From assembly GCA_016712595.1 (NCBI GenBank), contig JADJQT010000001.1, positions 2,415,501 to 2,479,500 of the forward strand: a stretch of 64,000 nt of DNA, in the 5' to 3' direction. Source of the stretch: Rhodospirillales bacterium. Its GTDB lineage: Bacteria; Pseudomonadota; Alphaproteobacteria; Rhodospirillales; Defluviicoccaceae. Under the pieces are notes generated by a model, which ran no database searches, was not told the DNA's origin, and saw only the letters and a list, made by a program, of their open reading frames with translations. Both the position numbers and the translations under genes were made by a program. Positions 38,609 to 47,954 of the stretch are shown piece after piece (position 1 is the stretch's first letter; each line of letters opens with the position of its first letter).

Positions 38609-39136
38609 ATGACCATGCGCATGTTAAAGACTGGCGGCCTTGCCGCCGCGCTGCTGACCTCGTGCCTGCTTGCGCCCCTGCCGGCTTCGGCGGATGCGAC
38701 CGAACTGGTCAGCATCCTTGTGGGCAAGATGGGAATCAGCCCCAAGCAGGCCGCTGGCGGCGCCGGAGCGGTGTTTGAACTGGCACAGCAACGCATGAGC
38801 GCCGATCAGTTCGGCAAGGTTGCCGATTCGGTCCCCGGCGTCGATAACCTCATCGATCAGGCGCCAGAGCTAACGACGTCAGCCAGCGGCGGTGCTACGG
38901 CCGGTGCGGCGAGTTCCCTTGGCGGCAGCGCCAAGGCGTTGGGAACCGGCGCGATGGGGGTGGTTCCCGGCGTATCCGGCGCCTCATCGCTGACCGCCCT
39001 GTCCGGTCCGTTCCAGAGCCTGGGCTTATCCAACGACCAGATCGCCCCGATGGTCGAGACCGTCGTCGGTTACGTGGAGCAGGAGGGTGGCGCGTCCGTT
39101 TCCAAGATGCTCGGCAGCGCGCTCCTTGGCGGTTGA
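38609..39136 (+). CDS. DUF2780 family exported protein
   Basis: A 175-residue protein with a cleavable signal (MRMLKTGGLAAALLTSCLLA, ending ASA). The mature domain matches the DUF2780/VcgC-VcgE pattern: ELVSILVGKMGISPKQAAGGAGAVFELAQQRMS, a Gly/Ala-rich linker, then FQSLGLSNDQIAPMVETVVGYVEQEGG. Function unknown. GAGGA four bases before the ATG at 38609 supports this start. It is convergent with tkt, with a shared hairpin in between. Confidence 0.8.
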   Translation: MTMRMLKTGGLAAALLTSCLLAPLPASADATELVSILVGKMGISPKQAAGGAGAVFELAQQRMSADQFGKVADSVPGVDNLIDQAPELTTSASGGATAGAASSLGGSAKALGTGAMGVVPGVSGASSLTALSGPFQSLGLSNDQIAPMVETVVGYVEQEGGASVSKMLGSALLGG

Positions 39137-39177
39137 AATCGGGCGGCTCAAGATCAGGCGGCTGAAACCGGCATATA

Positions 39178-39200
39178 GCTGAGCGCCCTTGGCGCTCAGC
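39178..39200 (-). terminator. Strong hairpin overlapping the tkt stop codon
   Basis: A perfect 10-bp stem, GCTGAGCGCC-CTT-GGCGCTCAGC, lies between the convergent DUF2780 and tkt genes, and the tkt TGA is inside the stem. On the minus strand a weak TATAT follows. Probably bidirectional. Confidence 0.5.
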
Positions 39201-41358
39201 CGACCACGTCCATACCGAACCTGCGGTCGCGCCGACGGAAAACGTCGGCGCGGCGGGCGAGCGCCGCCTTGATCTGGGTGACAACATTTTCGGGCGTGAT
39301 CCCGAAGTGCTTGAACAACACCTCGCCAGGTCCGGAGAGGCCGAAGCCGTTCAAGCCGACAAACACGCCGTTCTCGCCGATGTAACGGTCCCAGCCGGGA
39401 GAGATCGCCGCCTCGACGGCGCCACGCACGCATTCCGGCCAAGCTGGCCCCAGGACCTCCCGCCGATACTTTTCCGGCTGGATGTCGAACAGTTCCCAGC
39501 ACGGCATGGAGACGACGGCGGTGGGAATGCCGTCGGCCTGCAGGCGGGCGCGAGCCTCGACGGCGACGTGGACCTCCGAGCCGGTGGCGAACAGCGTCAC
39601 CTCGCGCTCGCCATCGACGGCCTCGTGGAGCACATAGGCGCCGCGGGCGCACAGGTTGACGCTCTCGTGCTCAAGGCGGACAGCCGGAACCGCCTGGCGG
39701 GTGAGCACCAGGCACGAGGGCATATCGCTCTCGGTCAGGGCGATCACCCAGCACTCGAAGGTCTCGATGGCGTCGGCCGGGCGGAACACCAGCATGTTCG
39801 GCATGACCCTGAGGCTCGCCACCGTCTCCGACGGTTGGTGGGTCGGGCCGTCCTCGCCAACGCCGATCGAATCATGGGTGAGCACGTAAATCACTCGCTG
39901 ACGCATCAGCGCCGACATCCGCATCGCCCCGCGCATGTAGTCGGCGAAGACGAGGAAGGTGCCGCCATAGGGAATGAAGCCGCCGTGCAGCGCCATGCCG
40001 TTCATGATCGAGGCCATGGCGTGTTCGCGCACGCCGTAGTGAACGTACCGGCCGGAAAAGTCGCCGGGCACGATGTCGGTCACCGACGTCGTCTTGGTGA
40101 ATACCGATTCGGACAGATCAGCCGAGCCGCCGATCATCTCAGGAAAGGTGGTGGTGAGAATCTCCAGCGCTTCCCCCGAGGCCTTGCGCGTCGCCCACTT
40201 CGGCTGCTCCGAGGCGAGCTTGCGTTTGAAGGCGTTGAGTGGCGCCTGCCAGCCCGACATCAGCTTGCCGGCGGTGGTCTTGCGGAACGCCTCTTGCTTT
40301 TTGGCGGGCAACGCGGCAAAGCGGTCGTCCCACGCCTCGCGCTCGGACTGCGAGCGACGTCCCGCCGCCCGCCACGCGTCCAGGACATGCGGGGGGACGA
40401 CGAACGGCGGATGCTCCCAGCCGAGCGCCTTGCGCGCGCCGGCGATCTCCTCGTCGCCGAGCGGCGCGCCGTGCGCCTGTTCGGTGCCCCCTTTCTTCGG
40501 CGCGCCCTTGCCGATGGTCGTCCGGCAGGCAATCAGCGAGGGCTTGTCGGAAGCCCGTGCCTTGGCGATCGCCCGGGCGACGGCTTGCGGGTCGTCGCCA
40601 TCGACGCTCTGCGCATCCCAGCCACAGGCCTCGAAGCGGGCGAGCTGGTTATCGCCGAGCGCGAGAGTCGTCGGCCCGTCGATCGAGATGCGATTGTCGT
40701 CCCACAGCACGATCAGCTTGGCGAGCCGGTGGAAGCCGGCGAACGAGATCGCCTCCTGACTGAGGCCTTCCATCAGGCAACCGTCGCCGACGATGCAATA
40801 CGTGTAGTGATCGACGATGTCCTCGCCGCAGCGCGCGGCGCGCAACCGCTCCGCGAGCGCCATGCCGACGGCGTTGCCGAGGCCCTGGGCCAGCGGTCCG
40901 GTCGTGGTTTCAATGCCGCGCGGCACGTCGTATTCGGGATGGCCCGGCGTCTTCGAGCCGAGCTGGCGGAAGTTGCGGATTTCTTCGAGAGTGATCTCTT
41001 CGAAGCCGCTCAGATAGAGCAAGGCGTAAAGCAGCATCGAGCCGTGACCGGCGGAGAGGATGAAGCGATCCCGGTCCTCCCATTCAGGATGCTGCGGATC
41101 GAACTTGAGAAATTGCGTCCACAAAACGCTGGCCGCGTTCGCCATGCCCATCGGCATGCCGGGATGGCCGGACTTCGCCTTCTGCACCGCGTCGGCTGCA
41201 AGAAAGCGGATGGCGTTGACCATCTCCGCGAAGCGCGCCGGCAACGGCGCCTCTGCCGCGTTATCGAACGGCCTCTCAAGCGTGTTATCCAGCCGCGCCC
41301 CAGGTGCCGCGGTCAGCAGCGTGTCCTGAGAAATCGCTTGGGATCGAACCACGTTCAT
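39196..41358 (-). CDS. tkt: Transketolase
   Basis: A thiamine-diphosphate enzyme of the pentose phosphate and Calvin cycles. The product has about 720 residues. Motifs include KSGHPGMPMGMA, the TPP/Mg motif GDGCLMEGLSQEAISFAG, SADLSESVFTKT, the HYGVREHAMASIMNGMALHG loop and HDSIGVGEDGPTHQP. MNVVRSQA at 41358, preceded by GAGGACAAG, is chosen; an ATG eight codons upstream overlaps the prk stop and is also possible. Either way translation is closely coupled to prk. Confidence 0.95.
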   Translation of the reverse strand: MNVVRSQAISQDTLLTAAPGARLDNTLERPFDNAAEAPLPARFAEMVNAIRFLAADAVQKAKSGHPGMPMGMANAASVLWTQFLKFDPQHPEWEDRDRFILSAGHGSMLLYALLYLSGFEEITLEEIRNFRQLGSKTPGHPEYDVPRGIETTTGPLAQGLGNAVGMALAERLRAARCGEDIVDHYTYCIVGDGCLMEGLSQEAISFAGFHRLAKLIVLWDDNRISIDGPTTLALGDNQLARFEACGWDAQSVDGDDPQAVARAIAKARASDKPSLIACRTTIGKGAPKKGGTEQAHGAPLGDEEIAGARKALGWEHPPFVVPPHVLDAWRAAGRRSQSEREAWDDRFAALPAKKQEAFRKTTAGKLMSGWQAPLNAFKRKLASEQPKWATRKASGEALEILTTTFPEMIGGSADLSESVFTKTTSVTDIVPGDFSGRYVHYGVREHAMASIMNGMALHGGFIPYGGTFLVFADYMRGAMRMSALMRQRVIYVLTHDSIGVGEDGPTHQPSETVASLRVMPNMLVFRPADAIETFECWVIALTESDMPSCLVLTRQAVPAVRLEHESVNLCARGAYVLHEAVDGEREVTLFATGSEVHVAVEARARLQADGIPTAVVSMPCWELFDIQPEKYRREVLGPAWPECVRGAVEAAISPGWDRYIGENGVFVGLNGFGLSGPGEVLFKHFGITPENVVTQIKAALARRADVFRRRDRRFGMDVVG

Positions 41359-41371
41359 CGGTTGCTTGTCC

Positions 41372-42340
41372 TCAGATCGCATGGGCCCCGACCGCCGCGT
41401 TCAAAAGATAGTGCGCGATGACCAGTTGCGAGACGGCGAGCGGGTGACTCTCGCAAATGGCATTGTCGGCATCGCGAAAAACCCCCAGCCTCGGCAACCC
41501 GGACGCCGAGGCGCCGAACCCGGGCAGCTCGCACAACAATCGCCACAGGTCGCGCTGCAGCGCGCGGGCGCGCCAGTCCTCCACTGCTCCTTCGATGTGC
41601 AGCGCGTCTGCCGGCCGGCCGTCGACGTCGCGGGCAAGTTCAAGGACCAAGCCAGCATCCGCTCCTGCCTCCAGCAGCGGCGCGAGGTCGACATAGGGCA
41701 GCGTCGGGCGAAGAATGTGGCGGGCGTTCAGGCGGCTGCCCGCCTCCTCCGCCAAGCCGTCCGGTACGTAGAAGCTGACGACGACATCGGCATAGGCCCG
41801 CTGCGGGGCCACGTAGAGCCCGGCGTCGCGGTTCAGCTTCGGCAGCAACGCCATTGCCTGCTCGATGGTATAGCCGAGGCCGCCGGGTCCGGTGTCCCGC
41901 TGGAACTTCCAGCGCAAGCGCAGCGCCTCCTGTGGTTCCATGTAGAACTTGAGATCATAGGCATCGCGCAGCCGCGGTGTCGCGTAACCGTGCAGTCCTT
42001 CGAGAATGATGAAGCGCTTCGGCTCGACATACTCCGGCGCTTCGAGCACGCCGCCGACGTGATTGTAGACCGGTTTGAGAATCGGCTGGCCGGCGCGCAA
42101 GAGGTCGATGTGCTGCTCGAGAATATCAAGATAGTTGCAGGCGGGATCATGCGGCGTCAGCCCATTGACAGCCCGTTGTCCGCGCGAATAGCGATGATAG
42201 TCATCGATACAGATGTTCAGCGCCCGATCCGGGCCAAGAATGGCGGCAAGGCCGGCGGCGAACGTCGTCTTTCCGGCACCGGAATCGCCGACGATACCGA
42301 TGATGACCGGCCGCTCCCGGCGTTGAACCCCGATCTTCAC
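41372..42340 (-). CDS. prk: Phosphoribulokinase
   Basis: ATP-dependent phosphorylation of ribulose-5-phosphate to RuBP, the reaction specific to the Calvin-Benson-Bassham cycle. The 322-residue protein has the P-loop GDSGAGKTT at about residues 18-26, the IDDYHRYSRGQR segment and the YNHVGGVLEAPEY loop. The length and motifs fit the Prk family rather than uridine kinase. GTG at 42340 with AGGAG seven bases upstream is the likely start; another GTG is at 42370. tkt follows almost immediately, so this is a small cbb-type operon, but no RuBisCO gene is in the window. Confidence 0.85.
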   Translation of the reverse strand: MKIGVQRRERPVIIGIVGDSGAGKTTFAAGLAAILGPDRALNICIDDYHRYSRGQRAVNGLTPHDPACNYLDILEQHIDLLRAGQPILKPVYNHVGGVLEAPEYVEPKRFIILEGLHGYATPRLRDAYDLKFYMEPQEALRLRWKFQRDTGPGGLGYTIEQAMALLPKLNRDAGLYVAPQRAYADVVVSFYVPDGLAEEAGSRLNARHILRPTLPYVDLAPLLEAGADAGLVLELARDVDGRPADALHIEGAVEDWRARALQRDLWRLLCELPGFGASASGLPRLGVFRDADNAICESHPLAVSQLVIAHYLLNAAVGAHAI

Positions 42341-42481
42341 CGCTGCACTCCTGGCCGACGACAAAAGCACCCTTGCGGCTGTGCCGCGGGTGCGCTGGCC
42401 TTCTCAATACTGTGCTGCGGGTGATTTGAAAACCCCCTGCCGCGTCCGTTGCGTGCACCCCTGCCCTGCGCGAAAGCAAAG

Positions 42482-42500
42482 CCGCCTGATTTTCTGGCGG
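42482..42500 (-). terminator. Possible terminator downstream of tRNA-His
   Basis: On the minus strand CCGCC-AGAAAATCA-GGCGG is followed by CTTTGCTTT, about 75 bases past the tRNA 3' end. Short stem; moderate T content. Confidence 0.35.
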
Positions 42501-42575
42501 TTGGGGACGCCACTTACTCCCGCCGTAATTAACACGAGCGGACAAAAAGGACGGGGCGCATGGGCATACGGGAAC

Positions 42576-42652
42576 TGGGGCGAGAGACGGGATTCGAACC
42601 CGCGACACCCGAGACCACAACCCGGTGCTCTGCCAACTGAGCTACTCCCGCC
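42576..42652 (-). tRNA. tRNA-His (anticodon GTG)
   Basis: The minus strand folds into a complete cloverleaf. The anticodon arm is CCGGG-TTGTGGT-CTCGG with anticodon GTG. The D arm contains AGCTCAGTTGGCAGAGC and the T arm GCGGG-TTCGAAT-CCCGT. Position T8 is preceded by eight bases, so the extra G-1 typical of tRNA-His is encoded and can pair with C73. The 3' CCA is also encoded. This is the canonical form, unlike the altered G-1-lacking tRNA-His reported in some alphaproteobacteria. It lies upstream of prk on the same strand. Confidence 0.95.
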
Positions 42653-42810
42653 AGCACACCGCGGAGATGTAAGACCCCGCCGCCCCGCCCGTCAAGCATT
42701 CGCCGGCACCGGTGTTGGATGAATGGCCGGCGTCACCGCCGGTCCCGGCGACGAACGCCGCTCCAATTGCGGATGAGATCCGCAGCGTCGGCGACAGAAA
42801 GACGTACCGC

Positions 42811-44895
42811 CTACGCCGCCGACCGCAGCGGAACGTCCTCCTTCAGGTCAGACGGGCAAGGCACGACAGCCGAGGCGAGGCGTGCGAGAAAGCCGGAGAG
42901 TTCTTGAGACTCGGCGTCGGTGAGATGGAAGGCGATATGCAGATGCTCGTGCTTGCACGCCTTGACATCGAACGGCAGGGCCTGGGGCATTCCACCGATG
43001 TGAAGCGTACCGCGTTGTCCCGCGGCGAGAAGCGGAACGCCGGTGATCTCGGCGCCGCCGCAGGAAATATTGATCACCTCGCCTGAGTGGCGCCCGCCCG
43101 CCGCCTCGATCGCGCACGACAGGGCCACGGGAATGCGGGCGTTCGACCGGCGATCGACCTCGGCAGTGGCGGAGCGGACGACGCGGACCAAGCTCTCGCG
43201 CAGGTCGTCGATGCCGGCGGACATTTCTGCGGCACCGTCGCGGACCTCGCCGGCGACGGTGTGCGTGGTCTGAGCGACCCCCGCGGCACGCGTGGCGCTG
43301 GCGGAGACATGCTGGGCGGCTTGGCTGGTTTCGGCGCTCGCCCTTGCAAGCTCACGCGTCGTTGCGTTCTGCTGCTCGACGGCGGCGGCGATCGCCGATG
43401 AGATCTGCGAGACCTCGGCGATGGTCTGGGTGACCTCGTTCACCGTGCCGACGGCGGCCGACGTCGCCTGGCGGACCTGGGCCAGCAGCGCCGCGATCTC
43501 GCTCGCCGATCGCTGAGTTTCGTTCGCCAGGTTCTTAACCTCACTGGCGACGACAGCGAAGCCGCGACCGGCCGCGCCCGCCCGTGCCGATTCGATCGTG
43601 GCGTTCAGTGCCAAGAGATTGGTTTCGTTGGCGAAGCCTTCGATGAGCTGGGCCATCGAGTCGATCCGCTCGACAGCCTCGCTCAGCGCCTCGATGCTCG
43701 CCCGTGCTGACTGCGCCCTGTCCACCGCCCGGCCGGTGACATCGGACGCGCTGCTGACCTGCGTGCCGATCTCCTGAGTCGACGCCGAGAGCTGTTCGGT
43801 CGCGGCGGCGACGGACTGGGCATTGGCAAAGGCGAGGTCCGCGTCGGTGGCAAGACCGTTCGAGATCGCGGTGACCTCCTGCGCCGAGTTCAGCATCGTT
43901 GCGGCGCGCGCCGCCATCTCTCCGGTTTGACCGCCGACACGATCGACCGCGGAACGGGTTTCGGTTTCGACCGTGTCCGCCATGTCTCTCAATGCCGTGT
44001 GCCGCTCGCGTTCCGCCTGCGCCTGTGCCTGCTCCCGCTGCGCTCGCAGGGCGCCATTCTCGATCGCCGCGCGCTGGAAGACGCGGACCGCCTTGGCCAT
44101 CTGGCCGATCTCGTCCCCGCGCGCCTCGAAGCCGATCGGCACGTCAAGATTTCCCTCGGCGAGTGAGCGCATGACGCCGGTCAGCGTTCCCAGCGGCCGG
44201 GTAACGAAAACGCGCAGGTAGACGACAAAGCCGATGATCGCCGCCAGGATGGCAATGCCGGAGATCAACAGCGTACGCTGTTGATCGTTCCCCGAGGCGC
44301 GAATTTCCACGGATGCGGCATTCAGCTCGGCAACGCGCTGTGCAGCGGCCGTTTCAGCCGATTCGAGCAGGCGGGTCATGGTATCGCCGATGCGCTCGGC
44401 GTCCGCATCGAACGCCGACATCAGCTTGTTTCCCGCCGGAGGGCCGCCCTGCACATACGCCTCCGCCATGCTCCGACCGGTCGCGTAATAGGGTGGGAAG
44501 TTCTCTTGCGCTTCCTGTAATGCCTTCACCACCTCGGTAAGGCCGAGATCCCCGGCGAGCGGGATCGACGCCGCAACCTGCTGTTCAAAATCGGCGGCAT
44601 ACTCGGCGGCCTGTTGCGGCCCGTCGTCGAGACCATCCTGCCCACGCGTCGCCGAGATGTCGGTCAACCACTGCTGCACCTGGGCAACGTCGTAGCGGAT
44701 CATCGCGATGTGAGTGGCGAGCGGCATGATCCGTTCGGTCACCGTCGACGCTGCGTGCTCGATCTCCGCGATTGCCGCCTGTTCGCGCCGCGTCTCCCAG
44801 AACGTGGACACTGCGGCGATGACGATCGCAAGGAAGACAAGCAAGGCAATTCCGACGACCTTCGCCTTGATGGAAACGCTCGATCGAATGCGCAT
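42811..44895 (-). CDS. Methyl-accepting chemotaxis protein with a C-terminal PilZ domain
   Basis: A 694-residue membrane chemoreceptor. TM1 is at about residues 10-32, then a periplasmic helical sensor (about 33-207), TM2 at about 208-230 ([21 protein letters not shown]), a HAMP domain ([20 protein letters not shown]) and a signalling domain whose hairpin tip is [20 protein letters not shown]. After the MCP helices a PilZ domain follows (about 590-680), with [13 protein letters not shown] as the c-di-GMP RxxxR motif and NISCGG in place of the usual DxSxxG. It could link c-di-GMP to chemotaxis or flagellar output. No che genes lie nearby. Confidence 0.9.
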   Translation of the reverse strand: MRIRSSVSIKAKVVGIALLVFLAIVIAAVSTFWETRREQAAIAEIEHAASTVTERIMPLATHIAMIRYDVAQVQQWLTDISATRGQDGLDDGPQQAAEYAADFEQQVAASIPLAGDLGLTEVVKALQEAQENFPPYYATGRSMAEAYVQGGPPAGNKLMSAFDADAERIGDTMTRLLESAETAAAQRVAELNAASVEIRASGNDQQRTLLISGIAILAAIIGFVVYLRVFVTRPLGTLTGVMRSLAEGNLDVPIGFEARGDEIGQMAKAVRVFQRAAIENGALRAQREQAQAQAERERHTALRDMADTVETETRSAVDRVGGQTGEMAARAATMLNSAQEVTAISNGLATDADLAFANAQSVAAATEQLSASTQEIGTQVSSASDVTGRAVDRAQSARASIEALSEAVERIDSMAQLIEGFANETNLLALNATIESARAGAAGRGFAVVASEVKNLANETQRSASEIAALLAQVRQATSAAVGTVNEVTQTIAEVSQISSAIAAAVEQQNATTRELARASAETSQAAQHVSASATRAAGVAQTTHTVAGEVRDGAAEMSAGIDDLRESLVRVVRSATAEVDRRSNARIPVALSCAIEAAGGRHSGEVINISCGGAEITGVPLLAAGQRGTLHIGGMPQALPFDVKACKHEHLHIAFHLTDAESQELSGFLARLASAVVPCPSDLKEDVPLRSAA

Positions 44896-45021
44896 GTGCC
44901 GAGACCCTTATCCCGGCCGGCCACGAAGACCGATCGTCCGTCATCGCGATGCCAGCCGCCAATCCCAAGAGGCCATACGCCTCGGGTCTCAGGCTAGCAG
45001 CGCCGGGTTAACGCAAGGTTT

Positions 45022-45531
45022 TCAAGCGGCGCCGGCCGTACCCGGTTGTATCCCGGCAGCAGCCGCGACGGGATGAACCGCGCGAAAGCTGATGGCGATG
45101 CGGTTCCAGGCGTTGATGGTGGCGACAAGCAGGGTGAGCTTGACCAGTTCGTCCTCGGCGAAGTATCGGCGCACCGCTTCGTAGACTGTATCGGGAACAT
45201 GGGTTTCGGCAACGCGCGTCACCGCCTCCGTCCAGGCCAGCGCCGCCCGCTCCCGCTCGCTGTAGAGCGGCGATTCCTCCCAGGCGCTCAGCAGATAAAG
45301 GCGCTCCTCGCTCTCGCCGCGCGCCCGCGCCTCATGCGTGTGCATGTGGATGCAGAAGGCGCAGCCGTTGATCTGCGAGGCCCGCGTCTTGACGAGATCG
45401 ATCAGCGAGATCTCGAGCCCGCAGCCGCCGACGTAGCTCTCGAGCGCCAGCATCGCCTTCATCGCCTCGGGAGCCGCCTGATAGGGATTGATTCGCGCGT
45501 CCAAGAGCCTATCTCCTACCCCTTTCGGCAT
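45022..45531 (-). CDS. Carboxymuconolactone decarboxylase/AhpD-family protein, 169 residues
   Basis: An alpha-helical AhpD-like protein with the redox motif GCAFCIHMHTHEAR (CxxC with a following His). It is most like the Pxd/AhpD group annotated as alkylhydroperoxidase-like, which reduce peroxides with an external thiol system or act in other redox roles. The C-terminal helix contains LLVATINAWNRIAISFR, typical of the family. A second, shorter member lies 170 bases downstream in the reading direction of neither gene, that is, at 45702 on the same strand upstream. Confidence 0.85.
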   Translation of the reverse strand: MPKGVGDRLLDARINPYQAAPEAMKAMLALESYVGGCGLEISLIDLVKTRASQINGCAFCIHMHTHEARARGESEERLYLLSAWEESPLYSERERAALAWTEAVTRVAETHVPDTVYEAVRRYFAEDELVKLTLLVATINAWNRIAISFRAVHPVAAAAGIQPGTAGAA

Positions 45532-45701
45532 CTAAGGAGCGCCGCACTCGTCTTCAAGAAGGCCTGTCCGCGAGCGGACGCGATGATACCGACGATGCTC
45601 ATGTGGGAGTCCTCGCGCCGAAATCCTCGCGGGGAAATCCCGGCGAGGATCGCGACACGCGCCGGCCAGACGTTCAGGCGCACGCCGGCCGGGTTGGACG
45701 T

Positions 45702-46013
45702 TCAGGTCCTGGGCAGCACGTGATTGGCGCCGTGCGTGACCGCGGCACCGGCGCGCAGCGCGGCGGCGAGGAAGGTGACTTCCGCCAGTTCCTCGTCGGT
45801 CGCGCCCGCCTTGCGCGCGAATTCGCTGTGAATGGTCAGGCAGTAAGGGCACTGGGTGGTCAGCGCCACGGCAACCGCCATCAGCTCCTTGATCTTTCGC
45901 GACAGCGCGCCATCGGCCATGGCCGCGCTATCGAAGGCGACGAAGGCCTTCATCACCTCTGGCTTAAGCTCTCCGAGTGGAGCCAGCTTCTTCAGTTCAT
46001 CAGCGGCGCTCAT
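45702..46013 (-). CDS. Carboxymuconolactone decarboxylase/AhpD-family protein, 103 residues
   Basis: A short single-domain member of the same superfamily as the gene at 45022. The CxxC motif is in LTTQCPYCLTIHSEFAR, and the C-terminal ATDEELAEVTFLAAALRAGAA helix is conserved in the group. Likely a peroxidase or thiol-redox protein. It lies upstream of the longer AhpD-like gene on the same strand, with 170 bases between them. Confidence 0.85.
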   Translation of the reverse strand: MSAADELKKLAPLGELKPEVMKAFVAFDSAAMADGALSRKIKELMAVAVALTTQCPYCLTIHSEFARKAGATDEELAEVTFLAAALRAGAAVTHGANHVLPRT

Positions 46014-46474
46014 GTTTCCTCCTCAGCGATCAGGGCAGCAATCGTTCTGGTTGCCCCAACCCTGAGATGATCTCTCGAACGCCCGAGTACACCCTTTATC
46101 GGTCTCGCTCGGACCATCAACCCGCTATCGCAAAAGACGATCTCATTGTCGATGGGGTGAGGCAGGCTGTGCACCCCGCTCGCGGGAGGCTGCGTCCGGA
46201 AGGTTACGGGCGTTGCCCTGCCCCAAACTTCAGGCGGTTGACGCGGGTCGGGAGGCCCTATATGTTCTCGTTATGTACCTTACGGCCGCCTGCGGCAAGG
46301 AAAAGCTAGGACACAATGACGACATTTGACGACAAGCGATGACGGACGCACGGTTGCGGCGAGAGCATATTTGTTGTTTCAATGGCTTATCGGAAACAAG
46401 GGGCTGTTGAATGGGATGAAACCAAGCCCGATGGGGTGCTTTTCTGAGCGCGATCGGTCCGCGGCGTGTCAGCA
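46014..46474. other. Intergenic region between the AhpD-like gene and the HMA-domain gene
   Basis: About 460 bases without a convincing gene. Near the centre, GTTC-TCGTTAT-GTAC (46264-46278) is close to the alphaproteobacterial LexA box consensus, but no SOS-type gene follows on either strand. Short frames on both strands show no recognisable family. Confidence 0.45.
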
Positions 46475-46693
46475 TCAGACGGGATTGACCGGACCGAGGA
46501 AGTCGAAGCCGGCCTGCTCGACGGCGGTGCGCACGGTATCGTCGCTGTCGATGCCGCCGACGCTGACGGTGCCGGTCGGAAGGTCGATCTGCACAAAGGC
46601 GTCGGGGCCGGCCTTGCGGATGGCGTTGGTCACGGCGCGCACGCAGCCCTCGCAGGTCATGCCGTCAACCGAGTAGGTTCGCACGTTGCCCAT
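46475..46693 (-). CDS. Heavy-metal-associated (HMA) domain protein, CopZ-like
   Basis: A 72-residue ferredoxin-fold metal-binding protein. The metal-binding motif is GMTCEGC near the N-terminus, following RTYSVD. It resembles copper chaperones and the N-terminal domains of copper ATPases. GAGGAG six bases before the ATG at 46693 supports this start over the one seven codons upstream. No P-type ATPase or MerR regulator is adjacent. Confidence 0.85.
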   Translation of the reverse strand: MGNVRTYSVDGMTCEGCVRAVTNAIRKAGPDAFVQIDLPTGTVSVGGIDSDDTVRTAVEQAGFDFLGPVNPV

Positions 46694-46783
46694 CGTTGTC
46701 TCCTCATAGCTCATCGCGATTTTGCTCGTAGATGGTCGATGCGGCGCGCAACGGCAAGCGGCTTTCGTCCGCCCCGCCCCGCC

Positions 46784-47374
46784 TCACCAGCGCGGAGACC
46801 GATGCAGGTCCTGCTCGAACTGTTCGTGGCGAAGGTCCTGCTCGATCATCCGACTGCGCAGTTCGAGGCCGCGGCGTTCGCCCTCTCGGCGCTCTTGCAG
46901 CGGATCGTAGGTCATGCGGTGCGGCGCGTTCGGTGGTGGGCGGCGCAGGCGCTCGATTTCGTAAGGGCCAAGCTGACGGTCGAGGGTGCGGATCTGCCCT
47001 TCGACCTGACGCTGCTGGTCGAGCAATGTCCGCTCGCGCGGGCTCTCGCCGGCCGGGTTCGATAGCGGGACGGCCGGTGGGCTGACGAGCGGTGAAACCG
47101 GTGGCTTGACGGGCGGGGGCGCCAGCATCGCCGGGGGCGGGTTGCGCGTCAGCGAGTCCGCCGCCGCGGGCAGCGCCCACAACGCGGCGAGCACGCTCGC
47201 CGCCAGCACCGCTGCGGCGAAGCTGGCGACAAGCGCGGCGCTCGACCCTGGGCGGGCGGCGCGGTGCCTCCCATGGCCCAAATCCGCGCCCGGCCGGCCT
47301 TGACGCTGGCCGGGCGGGCCGGCATGGTGCGGCGTGGCGGGGATTCCCGCCTGTCTGGTCCGGCTCTCGCTCAT
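46784..47374 (-). CDS. Proline-rich membrane/exported hypothetical protein
   Basis: A frame of up to 196 residues. A basic N-terminal region precedes one hydrophobic segment ([20 protein letters not shown], with an ALPAAAD cleavage-like site), then a proline-rich linker ([17 protein letters not shown]) and a charged helical tail ([19 protein letters not shown]... [10 protein letters not shown]). The ATG at 47374 overlaps the divergent trpG start by two bases, which is unusual, so the true start may be a downstream GTG. No family recognised; composition supports a real coding region. Confidence 0.5.
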   Translation of the reverse strand: MSESRTRQAGIPATPHHAGPPGQRQGRPGADLGHGRHRAARPGSSAALVASFAAAVLAASVLAALWALPAAADSLTRNPPPAMLAPPPVKPPVSPLVSPPAVPLSNPAGESPRERTLLDQQRQVEGQIRTLDRQLGPYEIERLRRPPPNAPHRMTYDPLQERREGERRGLELRSRMIEQDLRHEQFEQDLHRSPRW

Positions 47375-47945
47375 GCTCTTGTTGATCGATAACTACGACA
47401 GCTTCACCTACAATCTCTTTCATTATCTGGGAGAGCTCGGCGCCGATGTCGACGTCCGCCGCAACGATGCGCTGAGCGCCGAGGACGCGCTGGCGCTGAA
47501 ACCGGACGGCATCGTCCTGTCGCCGGGGCCGTGCGATCCCGACCGGGCGGGGATCTGTCTGGCGCTGATCGAGCAGGCCGCCGGGAAGACACCCCTGCTT
47601 GGCGTCTGCCTCGGCCACCAGAGCATCGGTCAGGCGTTCGGCGGCAAGGTGGTGCGCGCGCCCAAGCCGATGCACGGCAAGATCAGCCGGATCAGCCACG
47701 ACGGCAGCGGCGTTTTCGCCGGCCTGCCTTCGCCCTTCGCCGCCACCCGCTATCACTCGCTGATGGTCGAGAAGGAAACCTGGCCGGAGTGCCTGGTTCC
47801 GACGGCGGAAAGCGAGGACGGCGTCGTCCAGGGCCTGCGCCATCGCGAGCTACCGATCTTCGGGGTGCAGTTCCACCCGGAGAGCATCGCCACCGAACAC
47901 GGTCACGCGCTGCTGCGCAACTTCCTCGATGCGACGCGGCAGTAG
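47373..47945 (+). CDS. trpG: Anthranilate synthase component II (glutamine amidotransferase)
   Basis: Supplies ammonia from glutamine to TrpE (or to PabB, if shared). The 190-residue class I amidotransferase starts [15 protein letters not shown]. The catalytic Cys79 is in LLGVCLGHQ, and the His/Glu pair in [10 protein letters not shown]. The ATG at 47373 matches family members. It is followed after 9 bases by trpD and then trpC, a trpGDC operon. trpE is not in the window. Confidence 0.95.
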   Translation: MLLLIDNYDSFTYNLFHYLGELGADVDVRRNDALSAEDALALKPDGIVLSPGPCDPDRAGICLALIEQAAGKTPLLGVCLGHQSIGQAFGGKVVRAPKPMHGKISRISHDGSGVFAGLPSPFAATRYHSLMVEKETWPECLVPTAESEDGVVQGLRHRELPIFGVQFHPESIATEHGHALLRNFLDATRQ

Positions 47946-47954
47946 GGCTCGCCG

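Noticed and set aside
39307..41421. 704-residue frame antisense to transketolase
   Set aside because: Transketolase motifs on the minus strand are complete; the antisense frame has none.
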